From Callaeas wilsoni (Eukaryota; Chordata; Aves; Passeriformes; Callaeidae), in contig VWPU01003088.1 of the NCBI GenBank assembly GCA_013398955.1, positions 1 to 64,000 on the forward strand: a stretch of DNA of 64,000 nt, read 5' to 3'. Below the pieces are notes generated by a model, which saw only the letters and a program-made list of their open reading frames with translations, did no database searches and was not told the origin of the DNA. Shown here piece by piece: positions 10,026 through 22,000 of this stretch. The position numbers were made by a program, and so were the translations under genes. Numbering within the stretch: position 1 is the first letter of the stretch; each line of letters starts with the position of its first letter.

Positions 10026-13000
10026 GTAAGCCTGGCTGGGATGGTGATGGGAGTGAGTGGGATGGAGTGGGGCAGGGGGGAAGCCCTGGTGCCAGTAAGG
10101 GTCCCAGATGGGCACAGCCCCAAAAGCAAAGGCTCCTGCCCAAGAAAACCACCTCAGGGCAGGTTTCTGCCCATGGCTCTTCTTTTCTTTTTCTTTTCTT
10201 TTTCTTTTCTCTTTCTTTTTTCTTTTCTTTTCTTTTCTTTTCTTTTCTTTTCTTTTCTTTTCTTTTCTTTTCTTTTCTTTTCTTTTCTTTTCTTTTNNNN
10301 NNNNNNNNNNNNNNNNNNNNNNNNNNNNNNNNNNNNNNNNNNNNNNNNNNNNNNNNNNNNNNNNNNNNNNNNNNNTTCTTTTCTTTTCTTTTCTTTTCTT
10401 TTTTCTCCAAGAAGGGGCTAAAAAATGCCCAAGCTATAGGACAAATCCTACCTCCCTCCAATGGGAGTGTGTTGGACCTCATGGGGCTGCAGGAGCCTCG
10501 AGGTGAGATGAGGATGGGAAAGGGGAGAATGTTTACTCAGGTGCTAGAGGCTCAGTAGCAGGCTTGCCCCAACACCATCAGCAGCGTTGGGGTCTGAGGG
10601 ATGGGGTCCAGGAGATGGGGTTTGAGGGATCGGATCTGAGGGATGGAGTCCTCCCATTACTCTCCCCAGCTGCGTGCAATCAAAGCACATTTCCATGCTC
10701 TGGAGAGGACCCAGCAAATAAATAGAGGGCTGGTGGGGAGCCTGGAGGGATTCGAGGAGTCATCTTCCTTTGAGGAGCCTTGGAGACAAACGCATTGGAG
10801 GAAACGCACAAGAAAGGCACGTTGGCTCAGTGCTTTCCAGGAGCATCGCGCTGCGAAACAGCGCCGAGCCGAGATCCTCTGACATCGGGCAGCTGGGCCG
10901 TGGCTCAGCCCTGATCCCCGGCCAGGCTGCTGAGCCAGGAGGGGAATGCTGCTCCAGGAGAGCTCGGCTGCTGCTGGAACATCCCTGTGTTGCCCACTAG
11001 GATTTAGCAAAGTCTTGTCATTTCAATTAGGCCCTTCAGCATCAGCGCAGCAGGGATGATCTCGTTACTTAATTGAAGCTGGATGTAATCTCCCGGCATC
11101 CCAGTGCACACACCCGTGAGAGCCCAGCAGCCACCCACGCTGGGCATGAGGCTGCCAGAGTCTTGGGGCTCCAGCCCTTCATCCAGCCATGCATCAAGTT
11201 TATCCATCCTCTGCTACAGCCCCCTCCTGCCCTGTGGCCACAGCTCTGCTGTGGGCCTGGCAGCCACTAGACACTGTCCCCACTCGAGACTTTTGTCACA
11301 AAATCTGGAGGAGAGCTGGAGAGGCGGCCGGTCCCTGCTTTCCTCCCTGCAATGGGAAAGTGTCACAAAGCTGAGAGACCCACTGCAAAGAGACGCTGCT
11401 CAGATCTGGCATTGCCCCTTGCGCCCAGCTGGGCCCATCACAGCTCCACTCTGCCTGAGCTCCCTGGGGACATCTGCCATGTCCAGGCCACACACTGGGA
11501 CAATGCAGGGACAGCACAGGGGAGCGACTGAACAGCTGCCTTGGCACCCCTCAAAGGCCCTGCATGGGGTGGTGGTACCTTGGACTAACAAAAAGTATCT
11601 GCTTGTCTTGGGGCCAACTCAGATCCGTCCCTGACACCACTACAGTGGCACAGTGAAATGGGGGGGTCAGGGATGGAGGGAGGGAAGATGGATGGATGGA
11701 GGGATGGATGGAGGGATGGATGGAGGTAGGGATGGATGGACGGTGGGTAGAGATAGGAATGGAGGGAAGGAGGGATGCTGGCCAGGCTGCTGGTCCCACA
11801 CACCCCTCACTCTCCCCTTGGTCATGGCTGTGGGATCCAGACAGGGGATGTCTCTGCAGCCCTTCCCCATGTCCATGTGAGGGGTGTACAGGGTGGAGAG
11901 ATGCCATGGCACCAAGATTGTCCCATGGACGGGCCAGACACCTGGGCTCTCCTCGAGCTTGGCTTTGCCTCCTGCAGCCGTGAGATATTCCCACCTTTTG
12001 TCGTTGCCAACAACTTTTGCAGATGCAGCCAAGCCTCTGCTCCCTGATAATGAGTGCAATGACTTTTGGGAGGAGCCAGTGGTGGGGCTATGTGGACCAT
12101 TCCCTAGAAGGCAACAGAACCAAGGATGTTTTTGGGAATGGGGCTATGTGGACCATTCCCTAGAAGGCAACAGAACCAAGGATGTTTTTGGGAGGGGACA
12201 AACCCCACATGTCCCTCCCTTGTTTACAGCCAGGTTTGCCATGTGGACAGTGTTCCCCATCCCTGAGCCAGCTCCCAGTAAGGGACAGCAGAGAAATGGC
12301 ATCACAGAGTGCCTCAAGGAGTGGCTGGCTGCCAGCTCAGAACCAAGCTCAGAACTGGGTCTGGTTGGGAAAAAGGCAGATTTATCAAGTTTGAGCCCTT
12401 AACCCATAAACATTTACCTGACATACGCTCTGCTCTGTGTTCAGGAGAAGCAGTATTTTTCCTTTCCTGGAGAGCTCCTCATGAGGATGCTGAAGATGCT
12501 CATCCTGCCCTTGATTACCTCCAGGTAAGACATCACCTTCTGCTCAAAAGCACCATCTTTCTGTCATGTTGAAAAGATCACCTTGTGACCCCTCATTGAG
12601 AAGATAACCTCAAAACTGCATAGGGTGAGAATAACTCTGGCTCCAAGCAGCTGGCAATCGAGCAGCGTCCCCTGGCTTGGTGTCCATCAAACCCCCTGAT
12701 TTCCCAGCAATAGTCTGGAACAAATCAGCTGGACTTGGTAGGCACTTGCACCCAGGTCAGACACCTGCACTGGCTGGGGTGTTTCCCTTCTTCTGGGCAG
12801 CTGGTTATGCCAGGACCATCCGTGGGCAGTTGTGATGGGCTGTTTAACCTCAAAACAGATTTCCTTAGAGGGATTTGAGAAAGTTCAGGTAAAAAACATA
12901 AGCATTCCCCCGTGCTGTGTCTGTGTTTGCAAATCCTCATTTTATTGACCCATACAGACCTAAAAATAAGGAACAGAGCCCACAGTCCTACCGGGTTTTA

Positions 13001-16000
13001 GGCAAGGTCTTGAAAAGCTTATATGGATTAACATATTGCAAACAATATGTTGGCATGTGCTCATTAGACACACACAAATGATCAGGTCCTTGTTCCCTCG
13101 AGCATGTGTCATTTCTCTATTGTTTGTCAGAGTTTGCTTGTCCCATTTGCCTCTGGTTCATTTTTGAGAGCAGTGTGGTCTCTATGCTGGCCACACTCGG
13201 CCTGTTCAGTACCAGCCCATGCAGAGATGTCTGTACCTCACATCCCTCCCGGAGGTGCCTGAGGGTTTCCCTTCCCCCTCAGCCCTCCTCGCAGTTCAGT
13301 TGCTGGGTGGTCTCCCCCGATCACTCTCCTGTCTGTGGGTGCAGGGTCTGCAGAGGCCTCCTGGGAGTTTTCTTTCACGTTGGATTGAACCAGGGATTTT
13401 TCTGTAATTACTGAATTAATGATGGTGAAGTGGTGTCCTCCCTCTACACACCATCCCAGAGGGGACTGGGTGTGCTCTGGGGATGGAGCTCTGGAGATCC
13501 CCAAGCCTCAAGCAACCTACATCAGCGTTGCTTTTATGGACTCTCTTGAGTTTCCAAGGCCCTTCTCCTCCTGGCTGTGTGGCTGCTGAATGGGATCCGT
13601 GGGCTGACCACCACCTCAGCCACCCTGTGTGTCCCCAAGGTTGGCACTGACCCTTGCACCCCCTCTGTTATGTCCTGCCTCAGGGTCAGGGCTTGGCTGG
13701 GTTCTGCAGGGGCTTAGTGTGGGTCTCTATGCCTGTGTGGCACACCGCAGCCCCCACACACTCACATTTCATAGAATCCTGGAATATCCTGAGCTGGAAA
13801 GGACCTACAACGGTCATCGAGTCCAGCCTCTGTCACTGCCCAGACACCCCAACAATCCCACCCTGTGCAGCCCTGGCAGCGCTGTCCAAACGCGCCTGGA
13901 GCTCTGGCAGCCTTGGGGCCGGGACCATTCCCTGGGGAGCCTGGGCAGTGCCCAGCACCCTCGGGGGGAAGAACCTTTCCCTGAGATCCATCCCAAGCCC
14001 TGACACAGCTCCAGCCGTTCCTGGGCTCCTGTCCCTGTCCCAGAGCAGAGCTCAGCCCCTGCCCCTCCGCCTCCCCTCGGGAGGAGCTGCAGCCCCCGAG
14101 GAGCCTCCCCTGAGTCTCCTCTGCTCCAGCTGAACGAGCCAAGTGCCCTCAGGTGTTCCTCAGACCCTTCCCAGCTCCGTGTCCCTCCTGTGGACACTCT
14201 CCAGCAGCTTTGGATCCTTCTGATCTTGTGGTGCCCAAAGTGCCCCCAGCACTGGAGGTGAGGCCGCCCCAGTGCAGAGCAGAGCGGGACAATCCCTCCC
14301 TGGGCCTGCTGACCCCAGGACACGGTGGCCCTTTGGGCTGCCAGGACACACCGGTGACTCAGATCCAACTCGCCACCGACCAGGACCCCCAGGTCCCTGC
14401 CCGCGGCGCTGCTCTCCAGCCTCTCGTTCCCAGTCTGTCCCTGCATCCAGGGCTGCCCCGTCCCAGGGCAGGAACCAGCACTTGCACCTTAAACATCCCA
14501 TGGTTGGGAATTTCCCAGTCCTCACATTTGTCAGGGTCTCTCTGGGGGGCCTCGCTGTCCTTGAGGGTGTCAGCAGCTGCTCCCAACTGAGTGACCTCAG
14601 CGAACCCAGTCCTGCACCCAACTTGGCCCCACCACCAGCACTGTTCTCCCTGCTGGGGCAGCCTGTAATGCCTTCTCTATTTTTAGCCCAGTTTTGCTGA
14701 GAAGTAGCTTATGGGTTACTTCTTAGGAAAGCTTATGTGTGCATGAAATCTGAACCTGCAGCTCTCTCCTGGGGGCGTGGGGTCCATCCCCACCAGGATT
14801 CTATAAACCTTGCTGGTACCTTCCTTTGCTGCTCACAGTGACACACAGCAGTAGCATGAGGCGATGGAGATATGAGAACAGTATCTCACAAAAAAGGAGC
14901 AGCATCAGTCATTCAACGTAAAAATACACTAAGAATATAAAATTCCTAACTCTCACAGAAAACAGAAAATGCAGCCAGACCTTGAAAAGGGGCTTGGAGG
15001 TGTCTCCTGCCCTTCACAGCTCAGCTTGGGTTGTCACAAGTCCATCCTGGGTGTCAGATCCTGTGGGAGCTGGCACAGGAATGTGCAAAAGCTCAGTGAC
15101 GCCCTTAGGCTTTGGTTTAAAACACCTACAGAAACCCCTCCCACCTTGGAGATTTTGCCCATCAGATGCATCTTGTGCAGTTTGGGGAGCAGACAGTGAC
15201 CCCTCTGTTCTGTGCTGCAGCCTCATGTCCGGGCTGGCCACCATGGACTCCAAGGCCTGTGGGAAGATGGGGGTGATCACCATCACCTACTACCTTTGGA
15301 CAACCTTCATGGCAGTGACCGTGGGGATCATCCTCGTGGTCAGCATCCATCCTGGTGCAGCTGCCCAGAAGGACAATTACTCTGTGGGGAAAGCAGTGCT
15401 CAGCTCCGCCGACGCGTTACTGGATTTAATCAGGTGTGTCACAGGATTTCAGCAGGAGCCAAGGTTGTGATAACAAGACCTTCCCACAAGGTTCTGAGTT
15501 CCCAGAAGACCCCGAGATCTCAAGGGAAACAGGAGAACCACTGGCCAGGTGCTGGTATCTCCAAGCCCAGCAACGCAGGGTTCGCTTCCCCCATCCGTGC
15601 CCCTCTGGCCACTCTGTCACTGTCACTGCTCTCCCAAAGCCGTCAGCAAAGAGGCGCACTGCAGCAGAGATCAGACAGAGTCATGTTCCCTGCGAGGCTC
15701 GGATTCTCCTCTGCAGCCCCATCTGGGACGTGCCAAGCCAGGGCTGGGTTAAGGCAGCGGATGGGGTTACCTGGGGATGGGTTGCAGCACAGACCCAGAT
15801 GTTGGAGGAGAATCTCCCTTTCTGGAGGTACTGGATTGACTGGACCAGCTCTGAGTAGGGGGCTGCAGATGGCAGATGTCCATCCCAGGCTCAGGCTTTC
15901 CACCAATCCCATTTACACATGGTTCTCAGTCCTGCTTTAAGTTCGCCTTCCAGCCTTTCTTTGCTCCCAGCTTGCACAGCTGTCATAAGCTGTTGCTGGC

Positions 16001-19000
16001 TCTCATGTCCTCCTCCGGACATTGTGCCCACCAGAAGTGGTTCCCAGGATGCTCCCTGTGCTCTCACAACACACTTTAACCCTGTGGCATTGGTCTCTTA
16101 CAGAAACATGTTTCCTTCTAACCTGGTTGAAGCTTCGTTCCAGCAGGTGAGTTCACCTGACCCCTCTGCGTGCAGCCAGGATGGTGCTCAGCTCCACATG
16201 GGGCTGCCTCTTTGCCCACCCACAGCCTGGACAGGAGCCCCTTCCCTCCCCTCTCCTCCCCTCTTTTCTCCTTACCCTTCCTCTTCCCCTTCCCTTCCCC
16301 GAACTTCCCCCTCCTCTGCATCCCCACACACTCACCCCAGGGTGGGCCCCCGAAGGCAGGAGGGTGCTGGGGGGCACAGGCTCACGGGGACCCCCGTGCC
16401 TGCCCTCTGCCTGCGAGGCTCCTGTACAGAAGCAGCACATCCCTTCCCTCAGGTCCCGCTCCTGTGCAGCGGCTTCTTCATCCCTGGGGAGGGGCGGCAG
16501 CGGGGTGGGCAGGCAGCAGGCAGGGGAGGGGACACGAAGAAGGGACGCAAAGAAGGGAAGGTAGAGTAGTCAAAAGGGACAGGCTGAGTGGCCAGGTAGG
16601 GTGGAGGGACAGGGAAAACAAGCGAACTCATGGCATTGGGAAAGCATCGTAAAGCTCCCAGGAGGAGGGCTGGAGGGACCGGACTGCTACCCCAGCGCTG
16701 TGCTGGCATCCCGCAGGGACCCGAGTCACCAACGCCGCGAGTCTGCTCTGCAGCCTGGGCTGAGGACGGTCTGCAGCCAACAGCCACAGCTCTCCTTGCC
16801 TGTCTCTCATTCCTTGTTTGCACCAGCCTTTTACTGCCTGGAAACCAAACCTTTAACCTCCAGGAGCACCCAGCCTAGGGCTGGCTTTGCCTCTGTGTTC
16901 AGAGCTCATGCCAGCAGCACCCTAACCTCCCTCCTTTGCTTCTGTTCCAGTATCGAACTGTTCTTGTCCCGGTGGTGAAGTCTCCTGGCTTTCCAAAGAT
17001 CCCAGGAAAACCTGTCAATTTTATTTACTTTGCACCTGATGACCAAAACCCTGAAATCCATCGGCCTGTGTTCCTTGAGCTGACACCATCACCCGAGATG
17101 ACCTACAGGACCCTGGCTGGGACCAGCAACGAGATGAATGTCCTGGGGATCGTCATCTTCTCAGCAACCATAGGTACCTGCTCCTCCACGGGCCCAGGGG
17201 CAGCCCAGGGTGGCCACTGCTGCAGTCACCACGCTTCACCTGAGCGAAAGATGTGGCACGAGGTTCTTTTAGCTTGAATTGCCCCAGTCCCTGGGAACTG
17301 GGCCCAGCACCACCCCTGTCAGCACCACCCATGGTGGAGCTCACTAAAGCTGTAGGCACTGGGAAGGCTGTTTTCACCCCGTATTTCCCATATGAGCCTT
17401 CACAGCCCACATGCAGGTCCTGAGGGTTTTCAAACCATTAAGCTGAGTGACCATTTCAAACCCCCATAAGCTGGGGAGTCCTTTTAATGAAGTCTGAAGT
17501 GAGGTGTAATTTTGCAGAGGCTGCCTGGGACACGGCTCACCACAACGACCCAAACCCTTCACGCTGTGTTCAGCCCCTGAGCAGGCAGGATGTGACAGCG
17601 GGGTCAGACTTGGTGCTGTTACAAACATATGGGAATTCCCAACAGAACTTTCTGAAGGAGGTGGGGAAGCATCCTGCATTGAACAGCTTGCAGTCCTGTG
17701 TGGAAAAGGTGCTCGGCAGCAATTTTGGGAAGGAAGAAGGAGCAAAGGTCATGGAGAGACATGTGCAAGAGAGGTTTAAAGGGGAGAAAGTCATTGAAAT
17801 GAGGAACTTGGAGCTGGGTCAAAGCGTACAAGGAGACGGGGTGCAAGGCTGAGGGAGAAAGGGAGGAGGGAGGGATCAGGAAGGAAAAAGAGTAGGAGGC
17901 AGTGAGAAGAGCATGGTGGCAGGATTATGGGTAGATTAAGAGGTGAGGGCAAGAAGCTTGAACTTTGTGTATAAGGAACCAAAAAGCCAATTAGAGGATT
18001 TGAGGTGTGGAGGCAGCGCAGCCAGCACAGCACTGGAGTGCGCTGGACTGCGGTCAGAGCCACGGAGAACGGCCAGTTCGAAATGTGAGACCTCAGAGGA
18101 GTTGGCCACAGTGAGACTGGGCAGAGCCAGACCCACTGGCAGATCCTTACAGCCAGAAGATGTCTCTGGCAATCCCCTGCCCCAGTAACCAACACCCTCT
18201 GCAGATCTTGGACAGCCAGGAAAGGTGTTGAGCTCCTGCCCACAGGACACGTGCCCTCCTCCAGTCCTGCCAAACATGCAAGGAGAAGCTGCTTTTCTCT
18301 TCTAAGATTACACTCCCACAGCGTGGGAGTGGGATGAGCCTGAGTTAGGAGGCAGTGAGAGATCACCTGAGCCAGCCCCAGCCACCACCTGCACTCCCCA
18401 TGTTTTGCCCAGGACGGATTAGAGCTCAACAAAGCCACCGACTGGCAGAGCATCACCTGCACCAGGCACAGGCAGTTTGGTAAAGGGCATTCATACACCC
18501 ACAGGATGCTTTCTCTATGAAGAGAGGCTGAATTAATGGGGTTTGCCTGGCAGAAAACAGGAGAGGGACAGGCAGGACACCACAGCCCTATGCCTTGGGA
18601 AATAGGGATCACCTCCTCCGTGCAGCAAGGTGGGGGGATGGAAGCTGGCTGAGCTCTCAGCAAAGTGTATTTGTGTTCAGCACCAGAACTAGGCGGGTTG
18701 TGGGGCTGAGACCAAGGCGTCCATGCAGCACCCACTAGGTACCCAGAGTGACTTTGCTATGAGGGGTGACCCCACACAGCTACCCCAGCTCTGACAGTTC
18801 TTCACTGTCACTGAGGGCCTCGCGGTTGCTTTTGAAACCCAAGAGAGGGCAGAGCTTTCAAGATCCTTGCAGGAATCTGTCCATTTACTTGGGCCATGTC
18901 TCCCAAATCGGCTCTGCAGGACCTGAAGAGGAATTACTTTCTTCCAAAGCAGCGGTTGTGGCCACCAAATACTGGACGAATATCCAGAGAGATTTAAATC

Positions 19001-22000
19001 ATGCCAAGCTTAGTCTCATTTCTGAAAGTTCTGGCAAATGTGACCCTACCTCATCTCTCTTTTGAGCAAGGCAAGAGATTCAATCACCAACCAAGGGGCT
19101 CTTGGAGTTCTCAACCCTGAAGACTGAAGAAGGATAAGCAGGACAAGATCCTATCTATATTCTTCTTGTCCAAGATAAAACAGACACCTGCGCAGTGCTT
19201 CAAAATTAATTTTAGCCAACACAGGAAGAAGGACTTGCACCAAGCTGGAAACAAGATGGGCAAATGCTCAAAGGTTCCTTTTTCCCTTTGCTTGATGATG
19301 GGCTCCTGGAAAACCTCCTGGGCAGTGAAAGCAATGGGGTTTAGCACTGGCAGACAGGACAGCACCGTAACCCTTCTAACCATTCAAACCATAACCTGTA
19401 TTTCTGCTCTAGTATTCCTTCAACAGAAAATTAGGCTGGATTAGGTTAATGCAACAACATCAGAAGAAAAAAACAGACTTAGGAGAGAAGGCTTAATACC
19501 TGTATCTAAGCAACTCACTCAGATCCTTCCCGATGTATCACCGTATAGCCACACGTGCTGTCAGCACCATGGCACAGCCTGTGAGCCACCAACACTGACC
19601 AGCCCAGCCCAGGAGGGAACCGGGCGTGGGACCAAGGGCCTGAGCACTGCTCGGTGACTGTGTGGCAGCTGGGGCCCTTTTCACTCCAGAGCAGGGCAGG
19701 GATGCAGCACAGCCTCGCATCCTCAGCTACACAGAGCCCTACCACACCTTACCCTTAAAAAAATTCCATTTCCAGAGTTCATTATTCTTGTATTACCAAA
19801 TAGCAATGCAGATATCCACCTAATCCAGCTAATCCACGGTTTATCCACCCCAGGAAGTGACTCTTCCAGCATTGAGCAGCAGTGAAGTTTATCTGTTTTC
19901 TGTGCAAGGAAGAGTCCAAATCCTGTATTTGGGTCTGGTGGGGCTTTGTGAGAAAAGGCCAGATGCTTGTGTTTGCTTTGAACAGAGAATCACTTTGACT
20001 CATAAGAGCACACGGCAACCTGTACTAAATCAGGTTTTGCCTGGTGACCCCCATTCTGTGGCCACCAGACCCTCAAGACACTTGGCCCGATAGGTGCTGC
20101 TCCCGTGGTGCTCCCAAGTAACATAAAGCTGCTGTGCTTGGTTGCAGGACTTCTCCTGGGAAAAATGGGTGAGCGAGGAGCCCCACTGGTTAACGTGTGC
20201 CAGTGTCTGAACGAAGCAGTTATGAAAATTGTCTCGATGGCCGTTTGGTAAATCTGGTTTTGATTGATTCATTGATTTTCTTTCCTGCTATCTAATGGCA
20301 ATGCCGGTCACACATCTGCAAGTATCTGTTATGAGCACTGAATTTGTTTTCATATGACTGTACTGCACAGTACCAAACACTGCAATGTCTATCCTGCAGT
20401 GCTCCAGTGATTGCTGCATCCCCATAATTTTTTATGCTTATTCTTTGCAGGTACTTCCCCTTTGGCATTGTATTTCTCATAGCTGGAAAGATCTTGGAGA
20501 TGGAAGATCCATCGGTTATAGGACAGAAGCTGGGACTTTATGTCATTACAGTAGTGTCAGGGCTTGCCTTCCATGGAATCATCCTCTTACCTCTGCTTTT
20601 TGTGCTCATCACCAAGAAAAACCCCTTTGCTTTCATCCAGGGGATACTGCAAGCCTTGCTGATCGCCTTAGCTACGTCCTCCAGGTAGGAAAACGTGGCT
20701 GGAACCTGCGGATACTGCAGAGCAGGGATCTGGTTTGGCAAGGGAGACATGGCTGTGTCAGGCCAGGTGAGCTCTGGGAGGACAGGTGTAACTCAAAGGA
20801 AAATTACGCTGAGCACTATTTGAAATGAGAATGCTCCTAGTTTTAGGAGGAAGCAGACACTTGGCCCTGCCCTGGTCAGCAGACATGGGCAGCTTGTGGT
20901 GCTCTTCCACTCACCCTCTCCCAGGCTTTTCCCAGAAAAAACCAACAATGTTTTTATGTGTGTGTGCACACTTCATTCAATTGCTGCAGGTTTTTTTCCA
21001 TTAATTCAAACTAGGAGTGTTGTAGGTGCTTTATAAACTGCATGGAGTTATAATCCTGGAGGTTAATTGAAAACATCAAAAGCTCTTCTGAACACATTAC
21101 TGACAATCTAAAATCAACTACAGTGTATGCCAAATCCATCCACAGAAAAATCTTGCCTACTTTGAAAAGATTTTAATAATTTTAGATTATATTTATCTAT
21201 TCTATTTTCATTGAAATACATTCCTTGTAACAATGAAAAAGACTTTGCACTATAAACTACCATCCTTTCCAGAAGACACACAAACTCAAACATTTTCCTG
21301 GAGAACATTTGACCAGCCAAAGGGTTTTTCTGGCCTCTCTGTTGCTTCTTCACGTAATCCCAATAAAACCACTGGGACTGTGCCTCCCTTTCCCAGTGCT
21401 CACCGCTGCAACCGTTGCTTCTGCAACTCTTAATGACGTGGTCTCCTTCTGAACCTGGGTCTCCAGCTCTGCCTCCATCAGGCTTTTCCTCCCTCTGCTC
21501 TGCAGGCAGCTAAGGGAGGGAGAGCTGCCACAGAGAGAACACCCTGCGCCTTGTCCCAGCCCCAGGGTCCATGCCCAGGGCTGGGGCCACCGCTCTGCAT
21601 CCAGAGCGCTTCCCAAACACAGTCCCCACCTCCCAGCGTCCATCATAATCCCAACGACTTATTTTCTGTGGTTTCCTTTCTTCAACCTGTTCTTCTTTCT
21701 CCATTGCTCATCCCAGTTCCTGTGGGACAGTTGTCGTCTTCATGCTAGACAGAAACAAGAGAGAGAGGTCAGGGGTGCAGAAGCTGAGGCAGGCATCCCT
21801 CATGGAGGAGACAGGTGAGGACGACAGGGGTCTGGCTGGACCCCAACACAGCCACTGCTGGCACACGCTGTCTCACGCTCCAGGAGGTGCTGCAGGATTA
21901 ATGTGGGCACCAGGGATGTTCAACAGAGCCGCAGCCATGGCACACAGCCGCTTCAAGTGGTGCCTTCTGCCACTGAAATGACATTCTGAGATTTTCTCTC

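Larger units (their letters stand above)
10026..12444 (+). other. Transporter intron 1
   Basis: A 2.4-kb intron holding a long TTTTC pentamer array interrupted by an assembly gap, a TGGA-type array and a 56-bp tandem duplication, each listed separately. Otherwise no gene is seen. Confidence 0.85.

Noticed and set aside
9797..10558. Long open frames through the TTTTC array on both strands
   Set aside because: They consist of repeat and gap translation (poly F/S/L or K/R/E).
13814..14446. 210-codon minus-strand open frame
   Set aside because: It coincides with a CR1 3' region and is repeat-derived.
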